From contig MU385746.1 of assembly GCA_022497155.1 (NCBI GenBank), forward strand, positions 372,001-436,000: a DNA stretch of 64,000 bases, written 5' to 3'. The DNA comes from Whalleya microplaca. Lineage: Eukaryota; Ascomycota; Sordariomycetes; Xylariales; Xylariaceae. Both the position numbers and the translations under genes were made by a program. The notes beneath the pieces are model-generated. The model saw nothing but the letters and a program-made list of their open reading frames with translations, was not told where the DNA came from and did no database searches. Each line of letters opens with the position of its first letter. Position 1 is the stretch's first letter. Below are positions 1-12,467 of the stretch, one piece after another.

Positions 1-930
1 CTTATACTTTCAAACATCTACCAAGTGATGGTGCTATTCTTCCAACTTCGCCCATAACGCGTGGCGCATACTGGTAGTTTGTGGGATTTCTAGTTAAGGC
101 ATAATTAAGTGATAGTCGATATAAATTGGCTTATATATTTTGTGATCGGTCGCTGTTCTTAACTGTTGCGGGAATATCGCTTTATACTTGAAAGGTGCAG
201 TGGGTATATATTGACTTGCTTAAACACATATGTTGAAAGAAGTTTATACAATCTGCAGCATGTTTCGGAAGGTAGTACCGACGTGAACCAATTCATCTGG
301 TACTTTGAGAGTAGACACTTATAATCGCCCTTATGTTCATATTCATGTCCCTGATCCAGAAGGAATCCGGTCGGAAGCAACGCGCCCAGAGTGTCCTCTT
401 TCGGAATATAAGCATCATTATTTAGACTCAGCGTTCTGCCATCTGTAGCTGAAAGTCTTTGAGAATATCTAAGCCGTCAATCGTAATTTAGCAGGGCACA
501 TCGAGAATGGTGGGGAAAAAATGGAATATCGAGTTGCTTACATATACTGCTGGCTCTTGAAGCCTCCGGGACATACCACATCTTTGACAAAAGCGTGATA
601 GTCAAACGCAAGTTGTCGCATTGCTTTGCCAGGCACTGTTTGCTACGGTAGCTGCAAGCTGGAGCTCGAGGACTCATCTGGGTCAGGTTCATGGCTTCAC
701 TATATGGATGAAGCTAAGAATTGCCTAGAGAGCACAATGGTGTGCATGAATTGAAGCCATAGTGACCAACGGCATGGTTGGGCTGAACTTTCGATGTTCA
801 ACAATCGGAGTTCATAAGTACGTACGTGAGACTTTCTATACAATAAAATTTTCTTGAAAACGCTCTATTGTCATTGGACGGGTGCTGAATTCCTTGATCA
901 TGCTGTTTCTGTGCCTATTGTTTTCTGTCT
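1..930. other. gene-free stretch downstream of the permease gene
   Basis: The open frames here are all below about 75 codons and show no domain, signal peptide or splice-site pattern I recognise. I see no convincing gene; the last part is probably the 3' flank of the permease gene read from the minus strand. Confidence 0.5.
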
Positions 931-2909
931 TCATAGTGTCGCTTCACTTTTTACCGGCATATCGGTATTGTGAGACTCCTCGAGAATTCCCGTGTCGTTA
1001 GGAGTCGAGTCATCGTGTATATATAATTGCATAACCTTTGGTCCTGGATAATGGCGAGTTGCATGCAGGATCCACCAGAAAGCAGACAGGGTGACGGTGC
1101 CGACAAGGATTACACTGTTGTAGTTCATGGCTTCGACAGTAGTGGGAATCGAAAATGCTGTTGCAACGAGGTTAACAGGGTCGCTAACGCGAGGACGAAA
1201 GAAGTTACTTACGGAAGCAGAAGAAGATGTCGAACATGGCGATCAGGAGGACCGCTGTGAGGTTTATCGCGTATCCAAACTTCCCAAGGTGGAACGGGCC
1301 GGCTGGGAAGTACTTTCGGCCAGTTATCAGATTGGCTGTGAAGGGAATTGCATATGACACTGTAGTCAAAACAATGAAGGAGCCGGTAAGAGCCAAGAAT
1401 GCACTCGAGCTTCCGAGAGGGATCGCTCCGAGGCCGGTAGCGATGAATGAAACGAACAAGGTGGCGTAGATAGGGCAACTAAATCCTTCATTTACTTGAC
1501 CGAAAAGACCAGAGAATGGCACGGCATTATCTCGAGCCAAGGCCCACTACAGCAACCAGAGTCAGCATTTGGAGGATTTGACTCCTGAATATACTTTGAC
1601 AGGGACCAAAGGTGTCATAACTGAGCGGAGATGCTACTTACGTAAGTACGCGAGTTCGTCAAAACTGTTCCAACACAACAACATACGGTACTGAGCAATA
1701 GGATAAACAAAAGCCCAAATGTTGCCCCTGGGCTTCCTGTTGCTTGCTGGTAGATAACTGCGAGAGGATAAGTGTTAATGCCGCTTTGCAATGCTGAGAG
1801 ATCTGTGATGGCGTAGCCAATTGCGATGGCAAAAGCAAAAGCATAAAGACCACCCAAGCCAACCTGCAACCCAATGGCTTTAGGAAGGTCTCTCCTTGGA
1901 TGTGGCAACTCCTCGGCTATGTGAGTAATAGCGTCAGGCGTCCCGATAGTGAAAGCTCCATTTAGTACGCCAAGAAGAAAGGCGACGCCGCCTTGCCAGC
2001 CGGTCAAGTTGTTTTCGTCGAACGATCCCCATACAAAATGATTGGAAGCATGAACACCTGGTTGCATAGCCGAAATCACAATGATGGTGATAATGCCTCC
2101 AACAGTGACAAAGAACATGCCACAGTTCTGCGTGTACGGAACGAGTTTGTTTGCAAATATGACGAAGGCAGTGGAGATCCACAGGACAACGACGTACGTG
2201 ACATAGACATGCCATGCTTCGGGGACATATGTATCTTGGTGGTATGTCGCGTACATCTGAACAATGATATTTGCGGATATTTGAATCAACGAAGCTAGAT
2301 CAAACATCCAGCCGTAGAAGTTGATCCATCCAGTGAAGAAGCCAACGGTTCGTCCCCAATTCGGACCGGCCGCGATGGTCGCCCAATGATACACACCTCC
2401 AGCAGTAGGAACCGAGGAAGCAAGCTTGTCAGACGTTAGAAAGATTGTTTGATAGAGTCCAAAACATGATTCGTAACAGAGAAATATTAGGTGTATCAAC
2501 CGGGAATCATTACATACCTCAGCAAGGCTCAGAGCAATGAATGAATAGTAGAATATTGCAACGATAAGGCCGAATATAAGACCTGGAGGGCCGCCATTGA
2601 CTACCAGCGATCACGCATATGTCAACAACTCCTGGCCAACAGATGGTATTACAACTCCACCGGCTGAAAGGCTTACTTACGAATAGAGACTGATATCGTC
2701 GAACCCAAAGCTGCCCAAGCGTTGTCTACCGTAAGCGCGATGCCGACAATTCCGAGCAGACCGTATTGACGTTTAAGTTGGTCTTTATAGCCAGCAGCGT
2801 TGACCTCAATGCCCCTGTCGACAGCCGCGACTGTTTCGTCATCGATTCCGCCGAGTTCTGGCTTCTTATCATCTATACGTACAGAGCTATTCTCTATACT
2901 GTCGGCCAT
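931..2909 (-). CDS. APC-superfamily amino acid/choline-type permease, five exons
   Basis: Predicted 12-helix plasma-membrane permease of 551 aa, built from exons 2909-2681, 2600-2518, 2424-1642, 1546-1213 and 1157-931. The introns are 80, 93, 95 and 55 nt, all start GT and end AG, and all keep frame. The protein shows the layout of fungal choline/GABA/amino acid permeases: a hydrophilic N-terminus ending in KRQYGLLGIVG, then NGGPPGLIFG, SSVPTAGGVYHWA, the conserved loop TPDAITHIAEELPHPRRDLPKA, ALARDNAVPFS and a terminal MNYNSVILVG...WWILHATRHYPGP block. Known family members import choline, GABA or amino acids with protons; the substrate here cannot be told from sequence. The ATG at 2909 is chosen because it opens the long hydrophilic tail with no earlier in-frame hydrophobic segment. 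No neighbour suggests a pathway. Confidence 0.9.
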
Positions 2910-4230
2910 TTGCCTTCGTTGAATCTATTTGTTTGAACGTGTTAGTTAAATAAGATTGTGAATATTTATGGTAATTCCTGCTATCCCGGCGAAAATGATG
3001 AATAGTAGGGTCATCAAGTCAATATCAGGAGGCGCATAATGCAGAAAGAGGAGATATTTGAGGGAATTGCTAGGAGCCAGATAAGCGACGCACAAGCATC
3101 GTTTACCGCTTACGGAGATATGTGGCGCTGATAACGTATGAGATCTAATGCAAGATCATCGACACATTAATTATCAGTTGGACGTAATTGTAAGTCCCTT
3201 GACTGCTATCTAAATTTCATTATCTGAATCCAAAAGTCAAATAGATAGGATAATGTTCTGGTAGCCGCCACGACGACTGTCGGTAGAACCTTCCTCTTCA
3301 ATTCCAACATCTTGTTGTCATTCTAGCAAGTCGTTCTCAATATAATGAGTTCATATATCTAAGCAGGGTTTGATGATGAACGAGAGAGTTTCTTGTAAGA
3401 AGGATTCTTCAATAGCTTGGTTAAGCTAGATACGAATGCCGTAACAGGAAAACGCAAATCCATTTGGCTCTTGACGACGTCGGTATTTTCTAGCTCACCA
3501 GATCTGTAACAAGATGCTTGAAGGTCATTCGCTATTATTGTCTAGATAAAGTTTCGCGGCATCTGCAGTGCTGCATATTGATCCTTTGTCGCATGACTTG
3601 TGTAACTTCGCGTACCAAAGCCGGTCAGCTCCAGGTATCAATGACAGGTTGGGATTTGATGATCTTATCACGCGTGGTCAGGTACTGTGGATATTTCGCT
3701 AAGCGGCAGATCCCTTGATATAGACCCACCTGTTGTTTGCTTTCGGAAATGAGTAAGAATAAGCTTATCTTCACCCTATTACAATAATAGAAGACTTGGC
3801 GAGACCCCCTTTTTGAATTTTAAGCAATGATCAGCCATATGATCTCGTGAGTTTCTACAATATACAATCACTTTCTACGTCTAAAGAGCCTCTCAGTAAT
3901 AATATAACATAATCCAGGTAGTCGCGAGCTGAACTGCGTATGCTGATCTTTTGAATGATCAGTGATCTAATAATTTTGCTTGAAAGCCGTGATTTTAGGT
4001 AGAGTATCTAGACGATATTCATAGTCCAATAACCTGACTTCAAGTATTAATAAAACATATGTAAGCAAGTATCAGAAACACGCTGGCAATCCAAGTAAGT
4101 GTTGAAGGCAAGTCTTTATCAATAGGCTACAGAACGACACAATTCCAAAGAAGAAGCTGAACAAAAAAGTTTAAACCATGATCCGCTCCCTAGATGCTTG
4201 CCGCGGTAGACTTTTACTCCGAAGGAAAAT
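2910..4230. other. gene-free AT-rich flank upstream of the permease
   Basis: No open frame longer than 66 codons and no coding signature. The first few hundred bases must contain the permease promoter, but I cannot assign a TATA box or operator with confidence. Confidence 0.5.
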
Positions 4231-4238
4231 CATAACAG

Positions 4239-4717
4239 CAGGGTTGTAATCCACTCCACCCACTCCACCAGCCACTCATATGGAATGGGTGGACTTTAAT
4301 CTACGATGGAGTCATGTGGAGTGGATTAAGTGGATCCACCAAGGGGTTATATGGAATGGGTGGCCACAAAATGGACGTGAATTTGCTACAAATATAAGGC
4401 GTATCAGCTATAGGTGAGGCGTATACCAGCCACAGATATGAGGCGTATATTAGCCACACTTTAGCCACAAGTAAGGCGTATATCAGCTACCGCTATCAGA
4501 TATACTACCTGTTAGAAAAACCAGCTATTTTATTAGTAATTACTAGCAGCAGATTTCCTACTCCACAGTTAGTCTACCCACCCACCCACTTCCACCCACG
4601 ATAGCTTCAAGTGGACGTAGATTAGTCAGCAGCAAGGTCAGATGGAGTGGAATGGAATGGAGTGGCTCCCACAAAGTGGCCCACGCGTAGATTAGCGTGG
4701 AGTGGATTACAACCTTG
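4239..4717. mobile_element. non-autonomous hAT-like transposon (MITE) with 8-bp target duplication
   Basis: The 479-bp element starts CAGGGTTGTAATCCACTCCA and its other end, read on the minus strand, starts CAAGGTTGTAATCCACTCCA. That makes 21-bp inverted ends (CAC after the first 18 shared bases) with a single mismatch at position 3. It is flanked by a perfect direct repeat CATAACAG at 4231-4238 and 4718-4725. An 8-bp duplication plus CARGG termini is the hAT superfamily hallmark. The interior has no coding frame. It is rich in sub-terminal GGAGTGGA/TCCACTCC motifs on both strands and has a degenerate run of about four AGGCGTATA..AGCCAC units at 4397-4490. It is therefore a deletion derivative or MITE that would need a transposase elsewhere in the genome. 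Confidence 0.85.
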
Positions 4718-4756
4718 CATAACAGCCTGTAGTCTCAAAATCTTAATTAAATCTAT

Positions 4757-5366
4757 ACTATGTATCACAGCCACAGTGCGTGCAATGATCATTTTCGTGC
4801 TGTCGCGATCAGTAGTTGTCAATTAGAATTGTGTAAAACTCTCCTAGGTAAGATCTTAAGGATCTCTGGTAGCTTGAAAAGTCCCTTTTAAGCAACAGGT
4901 CTCTTGGAGAAATTACTGCTCTGAGCTCCAATTTCTCAAGACACTATAACTAATACACCTAACGTGACCATATGTATATGGTCGATCTCAACGACCTGTT
5001 ACACAGACTCTTGAAAGGAGACCCAGAAACTGATCAGTAAATTAACATGTAACCTGTTTTTGGTGGCGGTCTTAGGTAATTTCGTACTTGATTGATAGAA
5101 AGTCCTTGCGCGATGGGGAAAGAGGTATCTGTTTAAGAGTCAATGCTTCTAGGACAAGTGATTAGGTATCAGAGTTATTGTGCGTGCAATTGTCATTTGA
5201 GTGCTGCCGTGATCATAATTAGTCAATTGAGAGGTTGTAACTATTGAAGTGATCTTCTCTCAATGTGTGAGACTCTATTTAAATACAGAGCACTCGGGAC
5301 GGCTATTTGCCCTAGCTCCATATTAACAAGGGCAATTAACAACTACCCCTATCGTGACATTAGGTT
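4757..5366. repeat. two diverged direct copies of a repeat of about 210 bp
   Basis: The segment at about 4757-4972 is matched by a diverged direct copy at about 5165-5366. Anchors include TATCACAGCCACAGTGCGTG against TATCAGAGTTATTGTGCGTG, then GTGCTGTCGCGATCA against GTGCTGCCGTGATCA, and near the far end CACCTAACGTGACCA against CCCCTATCGTGACAT. I see no ORF in either. They may be paired long terminal repeats of a collapsed element or a decayed tandem duplication; the eye alignment does not decide. Confidence 0.45.
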
Positions 5367-5444
5367 ATCTGTTTAGCAATATTTGATGCTATGCCGCAGC
5401 GATATCAATTAACCTTCATTATACTCAAAGATTCCCATGTGAAC

Positions 5445-5596
5445 TGTTAAGATACGCCCTACAGGGCGTATGGCTGTACGGACCTACGTATGGCCGCCGT
5501 CTATACACGTATATATAAAGAGCTGTCACCTTTCTATAGCTTCATCTTGCACCAATCAAGTCACTATACTCCTCATTGCTTTATCCCATATGGACA
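5445..5596 (+). mobile_element. solo-LTR-like repeat, copy 1
   Basis: A 152-bp sequence that begins TGTTAAGATACGCC and ends ATATGGACA. It recurs in the same orientation at 32955-33107, including a long near-identical core (ATCAAGTCACTATACTCCTC). It contains a TATA-like ACGTATATATAAAG followed by a transcription-start-like region, and it has TG...CA ends, all as expected of a short retrotransposon LTR. No gag or pol sequence flanks it and no clear target duplication is seen, so this copy is an old solo LTR or fragment. Confidence 0.55.
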
Positions 5597-6149
5597 TAGG
5601 CACGCATACATTCTGCGCTTGGATTATCTATAGATGGGCAGTTAAATGCACTCGAAGTGATGTATCACCATCAGGTAGTACCTGGGATTTTACACGAGAA
5701 ATGAAAAGGCGGTAATATTATCCTCTTCTTCATAGCTCGCTCCTACGCAGGACCCGGTCTTGTCGAAATAACCCGAATAGTTGCCAGCAATGGATAACTA
5801 TCCAACCGCGCCACGTCTCGGCTTCTTTATAACCAACTTTGTCAAGCTTCAGACCTAGTTAGGTATACTGAGACCAAAGTAGGCGGAGGGGCGGGAAGCA
5901 CCGAATGACTCGACCCTTTCCTGGACCAATAGTTTTCAAGATCAACAACCCAACTGAATAGAGCGATGCATCCGCGGATATGTTTCTGGTAATAATTACC
6001 GGGTATCAAGGTCATGGTTGGTGATTCTTTGATTCCTTACAAAAGGGCCGGATTTTATATACAGTGCTGAAATGCCGTAATTATCTGTTCACGTATGCTA
6101 TAGACATGAGTATCTTACATATATTTACGTATTTATTGTAAGTCAGTGG

Positions 6150-6310
6150 CCGTATTTAAAGGGCCATGTGCGGGGCGATAGAAGCTATACATCAGTCTCC
6201 TCTACCTCAACCAACACCAACCAAACCCCGCCAACTCATTCATCTCATCTACTCACATATCGCTACCCTCATTTTCCCCATCAGATGTGAAAGGGTTGGT
6301 GTGATGAATG
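6150..6310 (+). promoter_or_regulatory. orphan promoter/5' leader-like segment
   Basis: A TATA-like TATTTAAAGG near 6154 is followed by a C/A-rich, G-poor tract (about 6190-6285, CCTCAACCAACACCAACCAA) typical of fungal 5' untranslated leaders. The next ATG codons open only very short frames: one is followed at once by TGA, and one at 6304 runs into GGTAAAT. It may be the start of a lost gene or of a multi-intron gene I could not assemble. Confidence 0.25.
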
Positions 6311-7988
6311 TCGGACCTTTGCTGGGAGGTAAATGATATGCCTCAGACTAGTAGTATTATGGGCGTTTTCACAGAGATAGTCAAGGTATAAGATGAGATA
6401 TTCAATGATTCTATGTCGTACCGGTTTGTATAATTAATGTGATAGCTCTGATGTGACTATTGTTGGCCTATCTCAATTGAGGTAGCTTTATAGAGTCTAC
6501 TGAAAGACAAGACACCGAGACGATAAGTACTTGGTATATTTGCTGTTGGACTGCAGCTACAACCGCGGTTCTTGGTACAAGGGTACCACGTGATTCGGGG
6601 CATTTCGGGTCTTTCGACAGACTGTTGCTTAGCACTGATCTTATATAGCAATGGCGGTGGATATAATTCTTTTTTGTACCTGCTACTGCACATTGCCTAT
6701 GACTTAATCATTAACATGGCAAATCATGGATCTGAGGTAATTTGGCACAGGTATACCTTTGTAATCTAGTCTAGGTAGGTCTAACATATCTTAGTCTGTT
6801 TCACTTGGTAGGCGGAATTGACGACCTGTCTAATTTAGCGCGAGAGCTAACAGGTGCCAGAGGAGTTGGAATGCATCTTCCAACTATTCTGTATGCAAAA
6901 TTTCACAAGAACATCATCTTGTGGTGAGAAAAATATTAGTGGGCGGTTCTGGGACGCCTTAACCAGGAGATTTAATGTGCGCGGAGTCCGGAGAGGACCC
7001 GTACAATATCGATGCAGACACTGCAATCAAGGAAGCGACTTCTAGAAACATTCTAACCAAGAATAATTTCATAGATAGTATTACTAGTAAAGTCCATTCG
7101 ATGTGTGGATTTAGCTGAACAAAATACAAGCTACATATACAGGTTATCATACTCAGATCGTCGCTTAGGAGGGGTGCTTGGTGTATGAACGCACCAGGAT
7201 ACCCCTTCCAGCCTAATTTTTGGGGTAGATGGCAGCGAGGCTAGTAGGTATTATGAGAAGTAACACCGTTGGCATCGGTGCTTCAAAGAATATCGTAGGT
7301 TAAGCTTATAAGAATAATTATCAAGTATACATACTTTTGGGTTATATTCAATGCGTATTCTATTTCTCCCTTATCCTCTGGTTGGTATAAATGTGAGTCT
7401 CTGCCTCTTTGATTTGAACTTTAACTTCATTGCGTTCTAGAACTTATACGTCAGTTTTTGGCTATTCACTTTGAAGGTAGTATTCATTCATTCATGAACA
7501 TGAACCTTACTTTTATTAAACCCCTTCATCTTGCGACCAGTATCTGTTATTCAATCCTAGTCTATCTGTGTATATATCACAACGGAGTCTGTAGTATTAT
7601 AAGACAACATGTTCTACACAATATTTCGTGCTCACTGTCCGATGATTATGCCGAAATTTAGGTAGGGCATCATTAGTCATTATAAAAGAAAGATGTACTA
7701 GGAGGTAATAAACTAGTTGATCCAATCGTACGCCTGAAACGCCAGATATCTAGAGTTCGGTGTCAAAACAGCTTCTTGTTTACCTGTGGGATATGATCTA
7801 AATCTTGACTTGACCAGAGCCTATGAGATGATGATCGCCTATTTAACTTACTCTTAGGGGTCGTTTCGATCCTAGCTACCGCTAGCTCCTCCACAACCAT
7901 AGACAAGTTGCGACAAAAAAAAAGTCAAGTTCTGATGTTACTTTATCAACCTAATTGGCATAAACCCCCCGATCTTGGAGAGTATTAA

Positions 7989-8016
7989 CCCCGCATACTA
8001 ATATCCATATGCGGGG
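7989..8016. repeat. perfect 9-bp inverted repeat
   Basis: CCCCGCATA at 7989-7997 is mirrored by TATGCGGGG at 8008-8016 with a 10-bp AT-rich spacer. It lies about 620 bp before the DUF1593 ATG and could be a regulator site or a chance palindrome. Confidence 0.25.
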
Positions 8017-8639
8017 GTACCAGTATTTTAGCAGTGCTAGTAGTTATGGGGATGAGGGGACACCGTATACGTTAAGCTTGACCGAGGATGTCTCATGCGG
8101 GCCGATTTGTAGTGTCCAAGCCTTGCACTACTTTCTACTAATAAATTCTTGGGCATGGGCTAGTCTTTCCGATTTTTCGTACTGTCATGTTACCAATATC
8201 TCCCACAATAAATCTCCCCACAGATGACGAGATGCTCGTGCAATATTCGGGCGGGTATCTACCGAATGAGTCTTAGTATATTTATGTGATCCGGTGCTAT
8301 TTAGTATTTTTTTCGCGCGCACTAACGGACCAAATACAGCTACGATTTTTAAGCCAATGAAAGATTGGATTGAACAGGCTTTAGCGAATGAGCATTCTTG
8401 ACGGATTTAGAGGAGCTAGGCTGCTGATAGTATTTGTTGAAAGGAATACTGAATATCATATGGTTGACTAAACTAGGTCAGTAATTGTGATGAAGCATAA
8501 CGATGTTGAATTGCTGGCCATTATATGCTATAAGTACTCCTGTGGGATCTGCAAAAAGTAACAATGTTTACGATGCCCATTGCTTTTAACTCGGTGGCAA
8601 TTAAGCTAGTGCCCTCATCAGTGCTTCTGCCCTAGCATC

Positions 8640-10159
8640 ATGGCTGACCAAGTTGGACTTCGCCAGCTCCTGCTATTTCTCTTCACGTGTCTCATCAGGA
8701 TATCTTCTGCGTTACCTAAACGTGAAGAGCAATGTCTGAATTCTCGCTATGAGCACAAGCATCGTGTTTTCATTGCTACGGATATCAGCAATGAACCTGA
8801 CGATCAAATGAGTCTCGTCCGCCTTCTTACATACTCTAACGAAGTGGATATACAAACCATCGCAGTCATAACCTCGACGTGGAAAAACGACTCGATCGAC
8901 GTGCAGACGGTCTTAGATGTTGTTAATGGCTACGGCAAAGTAACGGCGAATCTTAATGCCAACGTGCCGCAAGGTGCAAGCTACCCATCAGCAAAGGGCC
9001 TTATCGCTAGAGTCAAACCAGGTCATCCAGTTTATGGGCTGGAAGCGCTCACTCTTCCCCCTAGTGATGCCGCCATTGCTCTGGTCAAAGATGCCGATGC
9101 ATCGACGCCGGACAACCCACTCTGGATTTGTCTCTGGGGTGGTGCAAACGTCCTGGCAGAGGCCCTGCAGTTCGTTTCTCGAACCCGTCATCCTGATGCC
9201 GTTTCCAGTTTTATTAAAAACCTTCGCGTGAACTCCATCTCAGATCAGGACGATGCTGGCGCCTGGATTCGCGAGAATTACCCGTCCCTGTTCTTTGTCG
9301 TCGCACTTCATGGCTTTAGCGAATATACGCAAGCATCGTGGAATGGCATCTCTGGCGAAGAGTTGCGACACTTTGACAAGGGCGGACCAGATACCTCGCT
9401 TGTCACCAACGACTGGCTGCAAACGCACATCCGCATCGGTGAACTAGGAGAGCATTACCCTAACTATACCTATATCATGGAAGGAGACACCCCTTCTTTC
9501 TTCCCGCTCATACCAAATGGTCTTGGCGATCCGGAACACCCCGAATGGGGTAGCTGGGGTGGCCGCTTCCTACTCGTTGATGCTTCTGGCAGGTATCCTC
9601 TCTTTAGTGATGCCTCTGATGTCGCCATTGGCATTAATGGCGATATTTATGTGTCATCCTTCGCGACTATCTGGCGCTGGCGGAAGGCATATCAGTACGA
9701 CTTTGCCGCCCGGATGCAGTGGGCTGCCGAGGCCGATTACACGAAGAACAACCACCAGCCCATTGCGATTCTGAACGGAACATGTGGTCCTCAGGTTTTG
9801 ACTATCCCTTATCGATTCGGAGACACCGTGGTTCTTGATGCGTCGGCAAGCTGGGACCCAGATGGTGATAAGGTCAAATTTGACTGGTTCCACTACAGAG
9901 AGGTGGTTCAGCGAATGCAGGAGGGGCCAATTGATCCTGTCAGCCCGAATATCACCACCACTAGTATTGATGCAACTGGTGGATTAGTGGAACTACGTCC
10001 GCTCCAAAACATCGTAAGGCCTCTTCCAACTTACATAGTTGCTTCGAATTAACTGTAGCTAACCAAAAACAGACTATGCATATCGTCTTGTCAGTCGAGG
10101 ACGATAGGGAGGCAAGCTTGACGACTTACCGTCGTATAATTCTTAGTCCATCTAGTTAA
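8640..10159 (+). CDS. secreted DUF1593 / Sde182-like nucleoside hydrolase-fold protein
   Basis: Two exons, 8640-10013 and 10073-10159, give 486 aa. The 59-nt intron starts GTAAGG and ends CAG. Ignoring it would give a stop at 10052 and lose the last strand (MHIVLSVEDDREASLTTYRR). The N-terminus (QLLLFLFTCLIRISSALP) is a signal peptide, so the protein is probably secreted. Residues about 40-330 match the cellulose-binding Sde182 family: HRVFIATDISNEPDDQMSL resembles the Asp-rich calcium/ribose loop of nucleoside hydrolases, followed by WICLWGGANVLAEAL. The C-terminal part, with SASWDPDGDKVKFDWFHY, is the Ig-like Sde182 C-terminal domain. The family is linked to plant-polysaccharide degradation but its reaction is not established. 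A signal peptide directly after the first ATG supports this start. Confidence 0.88.
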
Positions 10160-10889
10160 GTTTCATCTTGAGAAATTAGCCATACCGCATGTCTTACTCT
10201 CAAAATTGCCAAGAAAGGGTTTGTCGTTACATACGTATAGTACTCCGTACTACGTGAACCCCACGTTCTCCTTTTGTCTGCAGTCAGACTTACTTATTAG
10301 AGCTAGATACAGAGTACAGATGCATAGACTAGAATCAGCAGCGAACTTAATAAATAGAGTTGTAGTATTTTCTTCCTTGGAAGGAAGGAAGGAAATAATC
10401 GAGAAAGCAAGCTCACATATGAGTAACGTAATGTTACAACCATCCATTCCTGAATATCCCCGCAACCAACTAACACGTGACTTTCGTGTCGCCAAGGCCT
10501 TGCTAGTGGCTTGGCTGCTTGGCTACTCATCTCTGCAACAAGGAGGCTATTCAGATATAAAGGACTCCAGTTCGCCGACCCTTAGATGGTCTCTCTTTAG
10601 CTAGTCAGCGATCAATCTAAGTATTTACCCTTCTACGCTTTCTGTTATATCAAATCAAGACCTGTGGTAACGGCTTCGTTACATTAGGTATCGATAAGTC
10701 GACGAGCCACCATAATGAGCAGTCTTCTACACATCCCTGTTTAGCTGAGGCTCTGTAGCCAGCTGTTCAGTAGCGTTCTTTGTCAGCATACCACTTACGA
10801 GAACCAAACCTTGGTATTCCTTTTCACGATCGACATCTTACATATTGGCCTGATTCTAAAAATGGATGTATGCTAAGTGCCATCACGCG
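10160..10889. other. intergenic region between DUF1593 and HET genes
   Basis: The longest open frame here (10206-10604, plus) has no motif, no hydrophobic pattern and overlaps antisense frames of similar length, so I read it as chance. The region should contain the HET gene promoter; I see no clear elements. Confidence 0.45.
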
Positions 10890-12247
10890 ATGAGGCTTCT
10901 TAACACTCGGAAATTGGAATTGGAGAACTTTCAAAATGACAGACCGCCATACGCGATCCTCTCACATACATGGGGTGATGATGAAGCGCCATTCCAGATA
11001 TTCACGCGACAAAAGCGCTTCAAGGGATCAATTGGCCGTCTCAAGAAGCGACGGTTTTCGAAGGTAATAATGAGCTGTAAAGTAGCTAAGGACAATGGAT
11101 TGGATTGGATATGGATCGACACCTGCTGCATCGATAAATCAAGCAGCACAGAGCTCGCAGAAGCGATAAACTCAATGTACGCGTGGTACGAGGCTGCCGA
11201 AGTATGCTACGCTTACCTGAGCGATGTATCAGATGAAGATGATCCGCTGGATGAGAAATCTAGCTTTGCGGCCAGTAGATGGTGGACGAGGGGCTGGACG
11301 CTGCAAGAGCTGATCGCCCCTCGCAAAGTCGAGTTCTACAGTACCAATTGGATCTGGATCGGCTCTAAGTGGGAGCTGGCGATGACTGTGGAAAAGATCA
11401 CGGGAATCAATCGGACAATCCTCAAAGAACCATACTTCTCGGGCCTGACCCAGCGAAACTGGAGTGTGGCTCAGCGCATGTCGTGGGCTGCAAAGCGGCA
11501 GACGACTCGCCCAGAGGATCTTGCTTACTCCTGTGAGTAGCATCCAGGGTTAGCCCCTGCTCTCCTTTCTGTTCTGTTCCAGGAGCAAACAATCTGGGAT
11601 ATATTCGGGAGTTGAAAGCTCCTGAGGCACGCCTAGAAATCCCGACAATTCGTCAAACTATGTAGAAAGACCAAATACTGACTCCAGATACTATAGTGAT
11701 GGGTCTCTTCAATGTTAACATGCCATTGCTCTATGGCGAGGGCGCTCATAAAGCATTTCTGCGGCTACAAGGGGAGATTGCAAAGTTGACGAATGACCAA
11801 TCTCTCTTTGCGTATGGTAGGTGGCCCCAATCAACGGATGATATCGCTGAAGACGACCTCATCGTTGGGGGTTCGATGTACGCCCACCACCCATCTCGCT
11901 TCCGTGTTTGTGGGGACATTATTCCTCTGCGACGAAACGATGGAGGTCTACCATGGACACCCGACTTTTCATTACCCAACGATGGATATTTACGAATCAA
12001 GTTAAGGGTTATCAACAATATATCGAGACCAGATATGCGAGAAACACATATTATGTTTCTGGAATGCGAGCTTACAAAAGAGCCAGATCATGTCATTGGC
12101 TTATTTGTACATGAATACGATAGAGTTGAAGGGATGCCCGCGAATATCCATGTCTACAAGCGCGAGTTCGCGTCCCTGGCAAAATTTCCTCGAACTTTAG
12201 CGATGGAGGCACCTTTACAGGACGTTTTCTTATCTTCAGTGTATTGA
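10890..12247 (+). CDS. HET-domain (heterokaryon incompatibility) protein
   Basis: Two exons, 10890-11532 and 11697-12247, give 397 aa; the 164-nt intron (GTGAGT...TAG) restores the family motif LAYSLMGLFNVNMPLLYGEG across the junction. All three HET blocks are present: PPYAILSHTWGDDE near residue 20, GLDWIWIDTCCIDKSSSTEL near residue 70, and SRWWTRGWTLQELIAP near residue 125. HET domains are TIR-like and drive programmed cell death after non-self recognition in ascomycetes. The start at 10890 (MRLLNTRKLELENF) fits the family; an in-frame ATG 24 nt upstream at 10866 is less likely. After the YGEG motif only about 170 residues follow, with no WD40, ankyrin or NACHT part, so this is a short HET protein. 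It converges with the pectin lyase gene 220 bp away. Its partner is unknown. Confidence 0.88.
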
Positions 12248-12467
12248 TTATACTCGCTCTACAACTGGATTACTGACTAATTGCCGAGTTAGGATGTAGT
12301 CTTTGAAGGCGTTAAAGATATGAAAGTCTCAAAAGGACGCGCCGCAAAGCGACAAATATATGTATATTAGAAGGCACACTGTAAAATGCAGTGCATTACT
12401 ATATGTATGAAACATCTTAGACATAGTACCAGCGAACTGGTCTGGCTATACATGGCTTTACGACACC

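Larger units (their letters stand above)
5597..8639. other. gene-free AT-rich stretch upstream of the DUF1593 gene
   Basis: Only short open frames (80 codons or fewer) without recognisable domains. The stretch contains a promoter-like leader at about 6150-6310 and a short inverted repeat at 7989-8016, listed separately. The final few hundred bases should hold the promoter of the secreted DUF1593 protein. Confidence 0.5.

Noticed and set aside
8640..10052. Single-exon reading of the DUF1593 gene with stop at 10052
   Set aside because: The last 13 codons before that stop are intron sequence; a GTAAGG...CAG intron restores the expected C-terminal strand and stops at 10159.
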